Shown here one piece after another: positions 12,345 through 28,605 of a DNA stretch of 31,392 nucleotides. Below the pieces are notes generated by a model that worked only from the letters and a program-made list of their open reading frames with translations, was not told the DNA's origin and made no database searches. Source of the DNA: Leptospira barantonii (GTDB lineage Bacteria; Spirochaetota; Leptospiria; Leptospirales; Leptospiraceae); contig NZ_NPDS01000013.1 in the NCBI RefSeq assembly GCF_002811925.1, positions 1 through 31,392 on the forward strand, written 5' to 3'. The position numbers and the translations under genes are program-made. Every line of letters begins with the position of its first letter. Position 1 is the stretch's first letter.

Positions 12345-12560
12345 ATGGCTGAAGTGATTAAGTTGCGCGTGAAGTGCCACGCCTGTTCCTATATGATTGA
12401 GGGCTCGGCGAAATACGGGGCCGGCCATTATGTCCCAGAAGGCGTAGACTTCGAGTTCGTCGCTATTGGGAAAATAGAAACGCCTAAGGGGCGCAGGGTA
12501 AAAGCTGAAATTTCAGCAAATTGTCCGAATTGCGGAGTGCGGAATAAGTGGACTATTTAA
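12345..12560 (+). CDS. 71-residue zinc-ribbon protein downstream of the RNA block
   Basis: The protein has two CxxC pairs, CHAC at about residues 13-16 and CPNC at about 60-63, separated by a β-rich stretch (EGVDFEFVAIGKIETPKGRR), which indicates one zinc ribbon. Small two-knuckle proteins of this kind are common in phages and mobile elements as nucleic-acid-binding or translational regulators; that is only a structural analogy. No Shine-Dalgarno sequence is visible before the ATG (AACTCATAAATT), which may mean it is translated from the structured RNA in an unusual way. Spacing and orientation suggest it is co-transcribed with the RNA. Codon choice looks less AT-rich than its neighbours, hinting at transfer. 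Confidence 0.65.
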   Translation: MAEVIKLRVKCHACSYMIEGSAKYGAGHYVPEGVDFEFVAIGKIETPKGRRVKAEISANCPNCGVRNKWTI

Positions 12561-12617
12561 TCTTAAAGTCGTGATAATAAATAATCTTTTAATTTAGATT
12601 AAAGCTAATCCAATAAT

Positions 12618-14066
12618 TTATATATCGATTAAAATTAGGCAAATATCATCCTCAGCTTTGTTTGAGCCCCGAAAATTCATTAGCCTTTCTTCAATATTTA
12701 GAACAGCGGCCTCTTGAGAGACCGGAGCGCCTTCTCTTGTGCCTTGGGTTAGCCAGCGGTAGAATTCTCGGTCGCCGAGCATCTTTTGCTCTGGATTGTG
12801 CGTTTCGGGGATTCCGTCTGTAAAGATTGCGATTCTGTCGCCAGAAGTGAGTTTAATTTCTCGCTCTTTATAATCAAGTTTTGGGAAGATTCCAAGGACT
12901 TTGCCTCCGGGAGAAAGAAATCTGAGCTTAAAATTGGGCGTTACATGATTAAAAATAATCCCTTTATTGTGCCCAGCATTGGCGTATATTAAGGTTTTCT
13001 TCTTGAGATTTAGATAAATGTAGATCCCAGTAATGAAATTATCGTTTAATTTGCCGTAAACATCATCGTTGAGTTTTCGCATCAGCTTGCCGGGTCGTTC
13101 CCAGTAGCCGGCATTCTTCTCAAAACTTGTTTTCAAAGTATTAGAAAAAAGTGCGGCACCGATCCCGTGGCCTGCAATGTCCGCAAGAAAGATTCCATAC
13201 TCGGTGCCGGAAATTCGGCGGATGGTATAGAAGTCCCCACCTACAGGAAGGACGGGTTTGTAAAGAACGTGCATTTTTACGGATTCGTCCGGGCCCGGTA
13301 GGTCTGCGCGGAAGGATTTTTTCTGAATTCTTTCCGCTTGTTTGAATTCTTTTTCGAGATCGAGCTTTTCTTTGAGGACGCTCTCGTGTTCTAACTGCCG
13401 CGTATTGAGCAGTTCTTCAAGGCGGTTGGAAATCACCGCATGCAGATTCTGAATTAAGGAATCGGATTCTGAGCCGAGAATCTCGCTTGAAATCAGATAT
13501 TTGAGTCGGTTTTCCGACCCGATTCTCCTCAAAAGATGAAACTGAAAATTCTTTTTAAGAAGCAGTTCCGCTTCGTAAATTTGAGAAAAATTCAAACCGG
13601 AACCTTCCGGCGAAAGAATTCTTTCGATCACCTGAGCCGGGTTTTGATACGTAAAAGGACGTTCTTCGGTGAAAGAATAGAGTTTCCAACGATAAATCTG
13701 AAACGTATCCACCACCCTTTGTAAGTTGAAAGTCCACGTTTTTGCAAGTTCTTGAAACCAGGATTCTAAGAGCGAAATGCGCGAATAGTCCTTGCCGGGA
13801 TGCGGTCTGTGGTAGTTTCCGAGTTCCTTTAAAATTGCGAGAATTTCTTTGTGAATCGGCGTTAGATCGGGAAAGGAATCGTTTACGAATTCGGAACCGG
13901 AAAGAATTTTTTGAAGGGAATAAACCATATCCTCGCGTAGAATCAAAAACATCGCGTGTTTTAGATCTTCTCGGTCGATTTCTTGCGAAGAATTGGAATC
14001 CTTAGAGCCGAGAAGTTTGAGTTTGGATAAGAACATTTCCACTTCGAAACGCAGTTCTTCGGACAT
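12618..14066 (-). CDS. SpoIIE/RsbU-type PP2C serine phosphatase
   Basis: A 482-residue cytoplasmic protein. The N-terminal 230 residues are helical with no recognised sensor. A coiled-coil linker (about 221-250, EHESVLKEKLDLEKEFKQAERIQKK) leads to a PPM phosphatase domain with VGGDFY at 275-280, DIAGHG at 296-301, NAGH at 363-366, FTDG at 415-418 and a final EDD near 474, all metal-binding positions present. Such enzymes dephosphorylate STAS anti-anti-sigma proteins in partner-switching systems. ATG 14066 has no ribosome binding site. The frame stays open upstream, and CTG 14132 lies 8 nt after GGGAG and adds 22 coding-like residues, so a non-ATG start is possible. Confidence 0.88.
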   Translation of the reverse strand: MSEELRFEVEMFLSKLKLLGSKDSNSSQEIDREDLKHAMFLILREDMVYSLQKILSGSEFVNDSFPDLTPIHKEILAILKELGNYHRPHPGKDYSRISLLESWFQELAKTWTFNLQRVVDTFQIYRWKLYSFTEERPFTYQNPAQVIERILSPEGSGLNFSQIYEAELLLKKNFQFHLLRRIGSENRLKYLISSEILGSESDSLIQNLHAVISNRLEELLNTRQLEHESVLKEKLDLEKEFKQAERIQKKSFRADLPGPDESVKMHVLYKPVLPVGGDFYTIRRISGTEYGIFLADIAGHGIGAALFSNTLKTSFEKNAGYWERPGKLMRKLNDDVYGKLNDNFITGIYIYLNLKKKTLIYANAGHNKGIIFNHVTPNFKLRFLSPGGKVLGIFPKLDYKEREIKLTSGDRIAIFTDGIPETHNPEQKMLGDREFYRWLTQGTREGAPVSQEAAVLNIEERLMNFRGSNKAEDDICLILIDI

Positions 14067-14226
14067 GGAATCTGGAAGTTCCGAGATCGCTTTTTGAATC
14101 GAATTTAGGATTTCGTTCGATAAATCTTTCAGATTCTTTTCTCCCTAAGAGGTTCGCTGAATCGAAAAACGGCTGGAGGATTTCCGTTTTGCGGGAATTC
14201 TGGATTCGGACGCAGTTTCGGCTTCA

Positions 14227-15677
14227 ATGAATTTTACGACTCCACAATACTTTCTTTTTTTTGCAATCGTTTGGTGTGTTCGATGGGTTCTCGCGGCGAT
14301 TTATCCGAAGAAGAATTCTCTCGTACTCTATTTTTTACTTTCGGTCAGTTACTTTTTTTATCTTTCTTGGGACTATCGTTTCGGCGCGTTGATTCTTTTT
14401 ACCACTGCGTTGGATTATTTTGTGGGTCTTGGGCTTGGCGCACAAAATGCGCAGGGAACAAGGGAGAATCTTCGTATGCGAAGAGTTCTTTTGTTTCTTT
14501 CCTTGTTCGGAAACTTATCCGTACTCGGATTCTTCAAATACTTCCATTTTTTTACGGATTCTTTCCTTGCCTTGTTTCATTCTCTGGGTTGGAACGTTTC
14601 CACGCCCGCATTGAAAGTGATCTTACCCGTTGGAATTTCGTTTTATACGTTTCAGTCCTTAAGTTATTCGATCGACGTTTACCGAAAACAAATCGAACCG
14701 GAAACAAATTTCTTACGATACGCCCTATTTCTTTCCTTTTTTCCGCAACTCGTCGCCGGTCCGATCGTATCCGCGAGAATTCTTCTGCCCGCGTTACGCG
14801 ACATGTTTCATTGGGGGAACGTTCCTCTTCGAGAAGGAATTTGGCTGATTCTTTTGGGATTTGTGAAAAAGGCGGTGATCGCGGATCGAATCTCGGTGAT
14901 TTCCGACTTCGCTTATCAATTTCCGGAAACGGTTTCCACAGTGTTTGCGTGGATGGGCGTATTCTCTTATGCGATTCAAATCTATTGCGATTTTTCGGGT
15001 TATACGGACATTGCGATCGGTTCCGCGCTTCTTTTGGGAGTTCGTTTACCGGAGAATTTTAGGCTTCCTTATACGGCTTCAAGCTTTTCGGATTTCTGGA
15101 GAAGATGGCATATCTCCCTTTCCGGTTGGTTGCGGGAATACTTATACATTCCTCTTGGAGGAAATCGAATCACCGGATGGATCACATATCGAAATCTTTT
15201 GATTACGATGTTGCTCGGAGGGCTTTGGCACGGTGCGAGTTGGAATTTCGTAATCTGGGGATTGTTACACGGAATCTTTTTGGCGATCGAAAGATGGTTG
15301 GCGGATTCGGTGCGTTTTCCTTGGGAAAAGAATTCGGGGTTGGATCGGAGTTTAAAATTTCTATATCAGATTTTTGTAATTCTTTCGGTTTGTTTGATTT
15401 GGATTTTCTTCCGTTCCAAGAGCTTCGAAGGGGCTATGGGACTCTTGACGACCTTATTCGCGTTTCGCGCGGGGATCGAACCCACATACACGATGCAGAG
15501 TCATTTTTTGACCGTTCTATTCTTTATGGTCTTAGCGACTTGGATCGGAAAAAAGGAAGAATCTTCCGGGTCTTTTTCCTTTTTTAGGGAGAATCTTCAC
15601 TGGGCGATCTTTGCGTTTGTAAGCGCGCTCGGTTTTATCGTTGGAGTCGTTTTGACCGTGGAGACAAAACCGTTTCT

Positions 15678-15693
<16 letters not shown>
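14227..15693 (+). CDS. MBOAT-family membrane O-acyltransferase (AlgI/PatA-like)
   Basis: A 488-residue polytopic inner-membrane protein that would move an acyl group across or within the membrane onto a polysaccharide or lipid. The family signatures are visible: [62 protein letters not shown] and [21 protein letters not shown]. The last holds the catalytic histidine (LWHGAS). Length is normal for AlgI-like proteins. The 3' end overlaps the convergent membrane-protein gene by 16 bp. The SGNH-like protein at 17376 is a plausible partner, as AlgJ or AlgX is for AlgI. The acceptor cannot be read from sequence. Confidence 0.9.
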
Positions 15694-17210
<1,517 letters not shown>

Positions 17211-17375
17211 TGCAATGTCCGAAACGCCGCGAACCGCAAGCGGTGTTGTTGTGAGTTTTCTTTATGCAAGTTTCTTCGGGTTGAAGTCAAGACAAAGCGG
17301 AAAAGAAGTTCCTGGACAAGCTCCGCAATCCCGGAAATTTGTAGCTTCAGGGTTTCGAAACAGGGGAAGACGACT

Positions 17376-18971
<1,596 letters not shown>

Positions 18972-19037
18972 TAAACAAGCCGTATTCGGCCGAATAACAA
19001 AGATTGTGGGAGCGGGTTTTTCCGTTTAAGTAAAATT

Positions 19038-20087
<1,050 letters not shown>

Positions 20088-20099
20088 TACTGTCATTCC

Positions 20100-22067
20100 A
20101 TGTTGGAACCTCAGTCTCCTGAACTCAAAGTAGCGGATTATAATACTGCATTGCAGTTGACTCAGTCACTTGAGTCCAGGGGCGATTTTCAGTATAAGGG
20201 AATTCATAAACTTCTGCTCGTAATCGGCGATTGGACGGATAAGTACGTAGCGAACAAAATTCTTCCCAACGCCGATCAATTGGCGAGAGAATTGAATCTT
20301 GAAAAAGATAAGATTCTACAGTATCTCAAAGAACTCTGCACGAAATACAATCCGCCGATCGTGAAAAAAATCTGCATGGTGGATTTTAATCCGACCGGTG
20401 ACGCTTCGGACGGTAAGATAGAATCCTATCTCCGATTGAATCCCGTGTTTGCAAGACCACAACCGACGGACGCTTCCACGAGTCATCGATACGTGGACGG
20501 GGTGAATCAAACCACGTTTTCCTCCATTCAACGTTGGGCTAAGGAAAAGAGGGTTTTCCCCGGCAAGGAAGAATTTATTAAGCGAATTCATTCCGCGATT
20601 CTCGAAAACAAACTCACGGACACTTACGCTTCCACCGAAATCGGAAGTTTGTTCAACGATCCTCTCGACGTTACACCCGGTTTAAAACAGGTTACGGTGA
20701 ACATTCATCTCAAACCCGTTCTTAAAAAACTGGTCGAACAAAAAACCTTATTCTTTTTTAGAAACGAACAGGCCCTCAATCCGGGCAATCGTTCCGTTTT
20801 TTATTACAACGTTCAGGATGAGATTCTCGCGAGAATCGAAGCATATAAGACTTTTCTAATGGATCGACTTGTGCCCGAACTGCAGAAAATCGGCGCGGTA
20901 AGCGCGTTGACCTCGGAAGAAAAGGAAAGCACTCGAACCTTGGTCAATTCCATTATGCCTTATCTAAGTCCCGCCTACGGCGATCAAAAAACCGCCATGG
21001 AAGAACTTCTTTCCCTCATTCACTTTGAAGAGGAAGACAAGGAGAAAAAGGAAAAGGAAGAGAAGAAGGTCAAACTCAACGAAATTCTGGATTATATCAA
21101 GTCCGCGAATCGTCTTGTGGATCTCAACTTTCTTCGTTTTCGGGGTCAACAGATAGAAGAGGACATTCGTGCGCTTGTGGCGAATCACGAACAGATTCTT
21201 CACACTGAGTTTGCGGACAAGACCGCTTTGTATAGTTACGTTCTCCATAAACTTTCCGTCGCGGGAGCGATCGAAGCCGCGAGAAAAATTTTCGCTTCCA
21301 CCGGAAACGACAACGAGATCCGAATTCTCGATCGAATGAAGATCAAGGATTTCTTGGATAACCGCGACGCGGCGGCGGCTTTTGATAAACTCGAATTGTC
21401 CAGTTTGTTCAAGTACCTTCCTTTTTTTACGAGACTCTGGAGAAATATTTTCGGAAGTGCGAACGTTCATAAGTTCGAAGCCGAACAGATCCGCGCGCAC
21501 AACGCGGTGGAACTGAATAAACGAGTCATAGAAGCCCGCACAAAAAAGATTCAGGAAGACGCTTCCAAACTCGCGGAAAAACGGGTTAAGGAAAAGGACG
21601 CAAAGGAACTTGCGGAGAAAAACGCGCGCAAACAAGCCGCGGCTCACGCGAAGGACGACAAAATTCCTTCCGCTCCCGTTCACAAAGACGTAGATCCTCA
21701 AAACGCAAAACTTCTGGAACGTGTTCTCGATATTTTGGACGACTATTGGTCGAGCCGACAATATCCGGATCGAAACATTCTTCTGTATGAAATGGACGGA
21801 GAGATCAACGAGGAAGGTCTGATCAACTTTCTCAAAAAATTCGGGAAGAACGAGATCTTTTCTTTTATGGTGAGAAATCAGGAAGAACGATATACGTTTC
21901 CGATTCTAATCACCAAACGTTATCTCAAGAAAAACGGAAGAGACTTGATGGAAAAAGCGTCCTCGATCATCAACGAACAAAAAGACGCGAGCATGCCCGA
22001 TCAGGATCTATTCGACTTCTGTATTTCGCTCGACGATTTTCTGAAGAAAACCCTGTCTAAAATCTGA
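20100..22067 (+). CDS. Large spirochaete-type protein of unknown function
   Basis: A 655-residue soluble, helix-rich protein without a recognised domain. The N-terminal 130 residues contain a possible winged helix-like segment ([26 protein letters not shown]), then a region with long Lys/Glu runs (about 313-328, [17 protein letters not shown]) and a second charged coiled coil near 490-530 ([20 protein letters not shown]). No signal peptide or membrane segment is present. It begins 12 bp after asd and is followed by pyk 45 bp later, so an asd-orf-pyk operon is likely. Many leptospiral genomes carry such housekeeping-linked unknowns; the role is not inferable. Confidence 0.75.
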   Translation: MLEPQSPELKVADYNTALQLTQSLESRGDFQYKGIHKLLLVIGDWTDKYVANKILPNADQLARELNLEKDKILQYLKELCTKYNPPIVKKICMVDFNPTGDASDGKIESYLRLNPVFARPQPTDASTSHRYVDGVNQTTFSSIQRWAKEKRVFPGKEEFIKRIHSAILENKLTDTYASTEIGSLFNDPLDVTPGLKQVTVNIHLKPVLKKLVEQKTLFFFRNEQALNPGNRSVFYYNVQDEILARIEAYKTFLMDRLVPELQKIGAVSALTSEEKESTRTLVNSIMPYLSPAYGDQKTAMEELLSLIHFEEEDKEKKEKEEKKVKLNEILDYIKSANRLVDLNFLRFRGQQIEEDIRALVANHEQILHTEFADKTALYSYVLHKLSVAGAIEAARKIFASTGNDNEIRILDRMKIKDFLDNRDAAAAFDKLELSSLFKYLPFFTRLWRNIFGSANVHKFEAEQIRAHNAVELNKRVIEARTKKIQEDASKLAEKRVKEKDAKELAEKNARKQAAAHAKDDKIPSAPVHKDVDPQNAKLLERVLDILDDYWSSRQYPDRNILLYEMDGEINEEGLINFLKKFGKNEIFSFMVRNQEERYTFPILITKRYLKKNGRDLMEKASSIINEQKDASMPDQDLFDFCISLDDFLKKTLSKI

Positions 22068-22089
22068 TTCCCGATTGTCCTGAGTCCCG

Positions 22090-23578
<1,489 letters not shown>

Positions 23579-23613
23579 ATCGATATTTCGTCTAACGTCA
23601 TAGGTTGAGCAGT

Positions 23614-24537
23614 TCAGGTGCCCGAGTAGGTCGAATACGCCTTATCGAACTTTTTGTTCTTTAGGTCGTTTCGATCGATTCGAACGTGAAAATGACCTTC
23701 TCCGATTTCGGAATGAAAGATTAGAATTTCTGAATTCTCTTCCAGGGACGAATCAGCCTCGTCGTATGAGCCGGATTCTCCGTTTTGCGTCGGTTCGTCT
23801 TCTTCATTCTCTTCATCTTCATCGAAATTCTCGTCGCTCATAATCTCGTCCTCTCCTTGCCAAAACAAGGGTCTTCCGAAAATCCGTAGACTTGAGCTCC
23901 AAGTGGAAAGTTCCGCGTTTAGAATTTCCCCCAGTTTTTCGTAAAGATCTTCGGGGAGAGACTTTGAGATCGTTCTGTAGTCGTATGCGTCTCCGGCCAC
24001 ATAGAACAAAAATTGAGGACTGAAGGTAAGTTTATACGTTACGTCCCTGTATTCTTCCAAATAGTATTCCGTTTCGGGCAGAGAATCCTCGTTCGGATAG
24101 TCCACAATTTTGAGTTTATCGATCGGGCCTTCGTAAAACTTCAGGATAAATTCTCCCTCTACCGTATCAAAAATATAGAATATTCCATTTTCTGGAAATA
24201 GGTTTTCGATATCGTATTTTTTGAAATCGGCGAGGTTGAGTTGGGCGAAGAAGTAGGTTCCGGTCGGCCAGAAGTCCGTATTCGGGAGATGTGGAAGCCC
24301 TTTCATCTTGGATGATCCGAGAGGAATTTTTTCTTCGGTAGTTTCCTTCTCGTCGATGTCTATGTAATAACTCAAGGCTTTGGAAAGAATTTTCGGAGTC
24401 ACTTTTTCGTCGTCTCCGAAGTAAATCGAAGAGGACCCGTCGTAATAAGTTCCTTCTGCGGGAATCTTATCCAACAAGCCTTCGGGATACGGGTAGTTGA
24501 GAACGAGTTTTTTTGCTTGGGAGATGGGGTTACTCAT
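23614..24537 (-). CDS. DUF1963 (YwqG-like) protein
   Basis: A 307-residue cytoplasmic protein. The DUF1963 signature is visible around residues 52-115: LGSSKMKGLPHLPNTDFWP, YFFAQLNLADF and GIFYIFDTVEGEF. A very acidic insertion follows near 238-270 (DENFDEDEENEEDEPTQN). The biochemical role of the family is unknown. AGGA lies 6 nt before the ATG. It converges on pyk with only 35 bp between stops. Confidence 0.8.
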   Translation of the reverse strand: MSNPISQAKKLVLNYPYPEGLLDKIPAEGTYYDGSSSIYFGDDEKVTPKILSKALSYYIDIDEKETTEEKIPLGSSKMKGLPHLPNTDFWPTGTYFFAQLNLADFKKYDIENLFPENGIFYIFDTVEGEFILKFYEGPIDKLKIVDYPNEDSLPETEYYLEEYRDVTYKLTFSPQFLFYVAGDAYDYRTISKSLPEDLYEKLGEILNAELSTWSSSLRIFGRPLFWQGEDEIMSDENFDEDEENEEDEPTQNGESGSYDEADSSLEENSEILIFHSEIGEGHFHVRIDRNDLKNKKFDKAYSTYSGT

Positions 24538-24824
24538 GGAAGTCCTTTGATTTGTTTTTATAATTCGAACGCGTTATGCGTCTTGCGAATAAACAATCAA
24601 CAAGGATGCAAGTAAAGTATTGAGTCGGAAATGTGGGAGTTCCTACATTTTGAGGCGAAGAAAAGGAGTTGTGGGAAGAAAGTTTTTGTGATAGAGGAGA
24701 ATCGTCGGATTTTTCCCACAAGGCCCGCCACCTCCACCCAAACTCGGGTGGGGGCCGCTGTTATTTTACTACAAGATTGTCGGATCTACGACAAAATCTG
24801 AGCGGTCGACGCGGGTTCGATCGT
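24538..24824. repeat. Intergenic block with several inverted repeats
   Basis: There is no gene here. Elements seen are: TGTGGGAGTTCCTACA (24632-24647), a wobble-tolerant palindrome; a 9-bp inverted pair TTGTGGGAA (24669-24677) and TTCCCACAA (24713-24721) bracketing 35 bp; a GC-rich hairpin CCACCC/GGGTGG near 24736-24753 that may end the operon 25761-24825; and TTGTCG/CGACAA near 24779-24796. The TGTGGGA-type repeats resemble short dispersed intergenic repeats seen in leptospires, from memory. They could be a MITE-like remnant. Confidence 0.45.
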
Positions 24825-25081
<257 letters not shown>

Positions 25082-25085
<4 letters not shown>

Positions 25086-25465
25086 GAACGATCCTTGATC
25101 TTAAGAGAAGACGCGGCCAACCAAAGGAAGATAACGGAGAGAAAAAAACTCGTGCCGCCCGTTCCGAGGCTTGCAATGAGAAAGTCCCCTCCGGTGATTC
25201 TATACAATAAGACGAACAACGCCCCGAGCAAGCCGATCGAACCGAACGCGAGAAAGAACAAGCCGATCTTTAGAAAGATGTAGGCTTGTATTCCCGCTTG
25301 AAATCTTTTTGTTAAGAATTTTTGTCCGTAGAGAAGTAGGGTTTGGAAGTATTCCAGGATGGAATCCACCAAAGAGAGGAAATGCGATTTGAGATCGTTT
25401 CCCCTTTTCGTATATTCGTTGTCATACGATTCCTGCGAGGAATCCTGTTTTCTTTTTTTTGCCAT
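25082..25465 (-). CDS. YqjE/holin-X-like inner-membrane protein
   Basis: A 127-residue protein with a charged N-terminus, an amphipathic stretch, then two transmembrane helices (IFLKIGLFFLAFGSIGLLGALFVLLY and GTSFFLSVIFLWLAASSL). This is the pattern of the phage holin superfamily III / YqjE group. Despite the name such proteins are not lytic; YqjE is a membrane partner of YqjD. It lies 17 bp after the DUF883 gene and overlaps the next one. Confidence 0.7.
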
Positions 25466-25482
25466 CGGTTCCCGGTGGATGA

Positions 25483-25761
25483 TTATTTTCTGCGAATCAG
25501 CATTCCGACGAGAAGCCCGAGTCCGAGACCCACTCCGAGTCCGATCAACGCCGCTTTCTGAGGATTTTCCTTGATGTATGTTCCGGTTTCATCAATAATT
25601 TGTTTCGCCTTTTCGGAAGTGTCTCCGGAGATCTGTTTGATCTTTTCTTTGAGATCGGAAACGTGCTCCAAGTATTCTTCGCGGGCTTTTCCGGTGATTC
25701 TTTTCGCTTTGTCCTTTAAGGATTCTACTTCTTCATTGAAATCTTCCGCTCTGGATGTCAT
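25483..25761 (-). CDS. DUF883 (YqjD/ElaB-like) membrane-tail protein
   Basis: A 92-residue protein: a long amphipathic helix ([23 protein letters not shown]…) followed by a single C-terminal membrane helix with a glycine-rich motif ([18 protein letters not shown]) and a basic end RRK. In E. coli such proteins are stationary-phase, inner-membrane and ribosome-associated. GGGAGGA precedes the ATG, a strong ribosome binding site. It is the first gene of a three-gene operon. Confidence 0.8.
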   Translation of the reverse strand: MTSRAEDFNEEVESLKDKAKRITGKAREEYLEHVSDLKEKIKQISGDTSEKAKQIIDETGTYIKENPQKAALIGLGVGLGLGLLVGMLIRRK

Positions 25762-26003
25762 GGATGATTCCTCCCGATTCTTTTTCTAAGTTTTCCATCT
25801 GTGGAATCAACCACTTTCACCGTTTCGGGATTAGGTTTTTCTCTCGAATTTTGAAGTCTAAATAAAAGAATGGAAGAATCCATTCCAGAAAAGGCGGAAT
25901 GTCCGGAACCTTTCCGTTCGGCGAAGAATCGAACGAAAACGAACCTTCGTTCCCAAGTGAAAATCTTTCGCGTAACAATCAATCCTAAGACCAGGACAAA
26001 CGT

Positions 26004-26417
26004 ATGAATTGGATCAGCAAGCTGGTTCGTCTCAGAAGACGTCAAAAGCAGAGAATCTTCAATAAGGCGTATCGCCAAGCACTGAAATTGATGAAAAGGG
26101 AATTCAAAGCCGAGAGGGACAGACATCTTCAAGCGGAGAAAGAACTCGAAAAATATTATAGAAAAGACGTAGATACCGAAGCGAAGAAGACACGGAAAAA
26201 AATCCAGGAATTGGATAACTTCAAACTTCTTCTTGAAAGAAGGGAGATGGAATTGGATTCCAAGATCGTGTTCTTAAACGAACAGCTTCAAAAGATCGAA
26301 GAGCTCAAAGCGAGAATGGACGGCGCGGTCAATCTTATGGCGAGAGCCGGATCTCTTTCCAACGGCGCGGTCGACGACGCGGAAAAAATCAAACAAACCC
26401 TCAAAAAGGTTTTCTAA
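26004..26417 (+). CDS. Basic coiled-coil protein of unknown function
   Basis: A 137-residue protein, strongly basic in its first 60 residues (RLRRRQKQRIFNKAYRQALK), then coiled coil (about 55-110, KKTRKKIQELDNFKLLLERREMELDSK). It has no membrane segment. It lies 6 bp before the carbinolamine dehydratase gene and is probably co-transcribed. The upstream gap 25762-26003 contains a hairpin GAATGGA/TCCATTC (25868-25885) and is shared with the divergent DUF883 operon. The family is not recognised. Confidence 0.7.
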   Translation: MNWISKLVRLRRRQKQRIFNKAYRQALKLMKREFKAERDRHLQAEKELEKYYRKDVDTEAKKTRKKIQELDNFKLLLERREMELDSKIVFLNEQLQKIEELKARMDGAVNLMARAGSLSNGAVDDAEKIKQTLKKVF

Positions 26418-26423
26418 TTTTTT

Positions 26424-26714
26424 ATGACTTCTTCGGAACTGAACGATCTCAAGGAAAAAATTCCTTCGGGATGGGAAGTGCGGTTCCGAGACGAGGTTCC
26501 ATTCTTATCAAAGACCTATTCGTTTAACAATTACTTAAGCGGTGTGAAGTTCGTGGACGCGATCGCAAACATCGCCGAAGAAATGGATCATCATCCCGAT
26601 ATTCTTCTCGTGTATCGAAAGGTTACCGTTGAAATTTTCACTCATTCTAAAAAGACGATCACGGATTTGGATCTTCGTTTCGTTCACGAAGCCGAGAAGG
26701 TCTACAAAGGTTGA
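26424..26714 (+). CDS. phhB: Pterin-4a-carbinolamine dehydratase
   Basis: A 96-residue protein matching the PCD/DCoH fold, which dehydrates 4a-hydroxytetrahydrobiopterin after aromatic hydroxylation. The active-site signature is [20 protein letters not shown] followed by [12 protein letters not shown], with the His-His-Pro, the later His and the Asp all present. No phenylalanine hydroxylase is in the window, so it may serve another pterin pathway or a moonlighting role. The gene symbol is by family. Confidence 0.9.
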   Translation: MTSSELNDLKEKIPSGWEVRFRDEVPFLSKTYSFNNYLSGVKFVDAIANIAEEMDHHPDILLVYRKVTVEIFTHSKKTITDLDLRFVHEAEKVYKG

Positions 26715-26770
26715 TCCCTAAGCGTTCATTTAAGGCGGCGCTCATCTTACTCGGCGACTTCGTTTAACAA

Positions 26771-26796
26771 AAAAGCCCGGTTTAGACCGGGCTTTT
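26771..26796. terminator. Bidirectional intrinsic terminator
   Basis: AAAAGCCCGGT (26771-26781), loop TTAG, ACCGGGCTTTT (26786-26796): a perfect 11-bp arm pair with A-run and T-run, serving both the dehydratase gene (+) and the response-regulator gene (-). A second hairpin GCGAACT/AGTTCGC with a 3-nt loop lies at 26810-26826. Confidence 0.9.
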
Positions 26797-26853
26797 GCTT
26801 TATAGGGGCGCGAACTTCGAGTTCGCTTTAAAAGCTTGTTTTTTAAACGGAAA

Positions 26854-27581
<728 letters not shown>

Positions 27582-27612
27582 TCAAGCCCCCGTCAGAGAT
27601 TAGAGGATAAAA

Positions 27613-27671
<59 letters not shown>

Positions 27672-27805
27672 GCCACAATTTTACCAGATTCTCAAGCGAA
27701 TCATGAATTTGAGAATCCCGGTTTCTTCGACGAACGATGATAAAACTATGGTTTGTGGTAAATTATAATCAAATATTATATAAGTTTGAAAGTGTGTAAA
27801 AAATC

Positions 27806-28237
27806 ATGAGTAACGCGTTGTCTTATCCGCTCACATGGGCGATCCTTTCGGTGAACGAAGACGGTCTCGATTCGGAGTCCGTTACTCGTCAATTGGACCT
27901 CAAACCCGATTTCAGTACTCCAAGAGCCGCGACGGACAAGGAAGGAAGCCCTTTGGGTTTCGGCCACTGGCAATTGCATTCCACTTTGGACGCGCAAGCT
28001 CCATTAGAAGATCATATTCTTCAAATATTGGAAAAGGTTCTTCCTTCCCGCCATAAGGTGAAGGAGTTCGCGACCAAACATCCGCTTTGTATGTATGTCT
28101 CCGTCGAGTTCTCGGATTATTCTCAAAAGGAAACGGAGATTTCTTCGAAGCTCCTTCTTCTATTGGGAAACTTAGGAATCAAACTGGTCTTTCAACCTTG
28201 GAAGAGGGACGAAAAGAGAAGGCGTTCAGAAGATTAG
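27806..28237 (+). CDS. DUF4279 protein
   Basis: A 143-residue cytoplasmic protein resembling DUF4279: [20 protein letters not shown], then QLDLKPD with a following WQLHSTL and a C-terminal [17 protein letters not shown]. The family's role is unknown, and it often appears near toxin- or contact-related genes in other bacteria. The ATG follows an AT-rich leader without a strong Shine-Dalgarno sequence. It converges on and overlaps the STAS gene by 12 bp. Confidence 0.7.
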   Translation: MSNALSYPLTWAILSVNEDGLDSESVTRQLDLKPDFSTPRAATDKEGSPLGFGHWQLHSTLDAQAPLEDHILQILEKVLPSRHKVKEFATKHPLCMYVSVEFSDYSQKETEISSKLLLLLGNLGIKLVFQPWKRDEKRRRSED

Positions 28238-28552
28238 AATGGCTTTGTCCATTCTATAAAATCGGATCAGCTTTTTAAACGAGGCGCTGGCCCCGGTGAT
28301 CACCAAGGTTCTGTTTTTCAAACGAAGATCGAACGCAAACGAAAGAATTTTCATCGCGACCGGAAGCGGCAAAATCTTGACTCCGCTCAGATTGATTTTC
28401 ACATGAAGACTGGATTGATAGAATACGAGCGCGAACACGGATTTTAATTCGTCGAAAGCCAACTCGTCGAAGGACGCGACCAAAGGAATCACCTCGGTCG
28501 ACTGACGGTTTTTTCGAATTTCAAAATGTTCGTATCTCTGAATCGGATCCAC
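28226..28552 (-). CDS. STAS-domain protein lacking the phosphorylatable serine
   Basis: A 108-residue protein with STAS layout: [17 protein letters not shown], the central strand [15 protein letters not shown], helix [17 protein letters not shown], strand RTLVITGAS and [15 protein letters not shown]. In anti-anti-sigma proteins the loop after the central strand reads DSSG; here it is LPLP, with no Ser or Thr to phosphorylate, so it may act constitutively or as a scaffold. The start is GTG at 28552. Confidence 0.6.
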   Translation of the reverse strand: MDPIQRYEHFEIRKNRQSTEVIPLVASFDELAFDELKSVFALVFYQSSLHVKINLSGVKILPLPVAMKILSFAFDLRLKNRTLVITGASASFKKLIRFYRMDKAILIF

Positions 28553-28605
28553 AAGGTCATTGCTTCGCGTTTTTAAAAACGAATCAAGAGGAAAACGAAA
28601 CTCAG

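Noticed and set aside
14271..15062. 263-residue plus-strand ORF
   Set aside because: It is an out-of-frame shadow of the MBOAT gene, Ser/Arg/Phe-rich; the MBOAT frame carries all family motifs.
20964..21761. 265-residue minus-strand ORF
   Set aside because: It lies wholly antisense to the 655-residue gene, has Arg/Phe/Val-rich shadow composition, and no ribosome binding site.
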